The notes under the pieces were generated by a model. The model was not told the DNA's origin, did no database searches, and worked only from the letters and a program-made list of their open reading frames with translations. Source: Alphaproteobacteria bacterium (GTDB taxonomy: Bacteria; Pseudomonadota; Alphaproteobacteria; Rhodobacterales; Rhodobacteraceae). From it: a stretch of DNA of 5,951 bases. The translations under genes were made by a program, and so were the position numbers. Below are positions 5,215-5,951 of the stretch, one piece after another (position 1 is the first letter of the stretch; each line of letters begins with the position of its first letter). The stretch is from contig RFKM01000169.1 of assembly GCA_003694465.1 (NCBI GenBank), forward strand, positions 1 to 5,951. Reading direction: 5' to 3'.

Positions 5215-5951
5215 TCAGCCGTTGCGGATGACGGCCGCGAAGCGCTCGAACAGCGCCTCGTTGGCGGCGACAAGGGCCTTGTCGTCGAAAATGTTGCCTT
5301 CGGGGGCGATCGGGCCCACCAGCCCGCCGGCCTCGCGCAGGATGACAAGGCCCGCGGCCACGTCCCACGGGTTGATGCCGCGCTCCCAGTAGCCGTCATA
5401 GCGCCCGGCGGCGACATAGGCGAGGTCGAGCGCCGCCGCCCCCCAGCGCCGCACCCCGGAACAGGCCGGAAGCAGGCGGGCGAGATCCTGCAGGGTTTCG
5501 GGCAGATCGGGGCGGCCCGACCACGGCAGGCCGGTGGCGAAGATCGCTTCGGCCATGCGCATCCGCCCCGAGACGCGCAGGCGGCTTTCGTTCATCCATG
5601 CCCCGGCGCCCTTCTCGGCGAAGAACATCTCGTCCTTGGCCGGGTCAAAGATCACCCCGGCGACGATCTCGCCCTTGTGTTCGAGCGCGATCGAAACCGC
5701 CCAGTGCGGCAGGCCATGCAGGAAGTTGGTGGTGCCGTCGAGCGGATCGACGATCCAGCGGCGGGTCGGGTCCGCGCCCGGCTCCTCGCCGCTTTCCTCG
5801 CCCAGCCAGCCGTAGTTCGGCCGCGCGCTCGTCAGCTCTTCGCGGATGAGCCTTTCGGCCGGGATGTCGGCGCGCGTGACGAAGTCGCCCGCGCCCTTGG
5901 TGGAGACCTGGAGGTTTTCGACCTCGCGGAAATCCTTGACGAGGCTGCGCC
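5215..5951 (-). CDS. suhB: Inositol monophosphatase family protein (SuhB-type), N-terminus beyond window
   Basis: The visible 244 residues run to a TGA at 5217-5215. The open frame reaches the right edge, starting inside RSLVKDFREVENLQVSTKGAGDF; comparison with the family suggests only about 20 N-terminal residues are missing. Metal and catalytic residues are present: the glutamate in WLGEE (visible residue 51), motif A VDPLDGTTNF with D68 and D71, and motif B NPWDVAAG with D196. The HGLPHWAVSIAL stretch is also typical. It would hydrolyse inositol-1-phosphate or similar sugar/polyol phosphates using Mg2+ in the cytoplasm. In E. coli, SuhB also works in rRNA transcription antitermination; whether this protein does so cannot be seen. 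An internal GTG at 5655 is not the start, because the conserved motif A lies upstream of it. Confidence 0.93.
   Translation of the reverse strand, partial: RSLVKDFREVENLQVSTKGAGDFVTRADIPAERLIREELTSARPNYGWLGEESGEEPGADPTRRWIVDPLDGTTNFLHGLPHWAVSIALEHKGEIVAGVIFDPAKDEMFFAEKGAGAWMNESRLRVSGRMRMAEAIFATGLPWSGRPDLPETLQDLARLLPACSGVRRWGAAALDLAYVAAGRYDGYWERGINPWDVAAGLVILREAGGLVGPIAPEGNIFDDKALVAANEALFERFAAVIRNG

Noticed and set aside
5215..5655. Start of the phosphatase at the internal GTG at 5655
   Set aside because: The conserved motif A (VDPLDGTTNF) and the GEE metal ligand are encoded upstream of that codon in the same open frame, so the real start lies beyond the right edge.

Overview
The window is very GC-rich and ordinary chromosomal in character. 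Codon use, the rhomboid opening MFPIRDHNPS, the SuhB-type phosphatase and the Flp-like 'GAVTVDW' pilin signal all point to an alphaproteobacterium, most likely of the Rhodobacteraceae. That assignment rests on family resemblance, not on a search.

Layout from left to right. (1) Positions 1-3191, minus strand: a tightly packed three-gene ABC exporter operon, read right to left as ATPase (2484-3191), double-FtsX permease (118-2481) and periplasmic adaptor (start at 113, running off the left edge). Together these would make a MacAB/DevBCA-like tripartite export machine; its substrate cannot be read from the sequence. (2) Positions 3305-3388, minus strand: a complete tRNA-Leu (anticodon UAA) with encoded CCA. 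In the 113 bp between the tRNA and the ATPase gene lie a stable two-tier hairpin and an FNR-like dyad, TTGATCTGGTTCAA. (3) Positions 3485-4234, plus strand: a rhomboid intramembrane serine protease, divergent from the tRNA. (4) Positions 4235-4715: about 480 bp with no convincing gene, but with several hairpins and a three-copy 14-bp repeat forming a large palindrome. (5) Positions 4716-4928, minus strand: a small Flp/prepilin-like protein with an upstream region carrying dyads and a candidate promoter. (6) Positions 5215-5951, minus strand: an inositol monophosphatase of the SuhB type, cut by the right edge and ending in a good intrinsic terminator.

Only the exporter genes are an evident functional unit. 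tRNA-Leu, rhomboid, pilin-like gene and phosphatase look like independent housekeeping or small accessory units. I do not see a new defence or mobile system. The points most worth a second look are the repeat/palindrome in the 4.2-4.7 kb gap, the FNR-like site before the exporter, and the orphan Flp-like protein with its dyad-rich leader.
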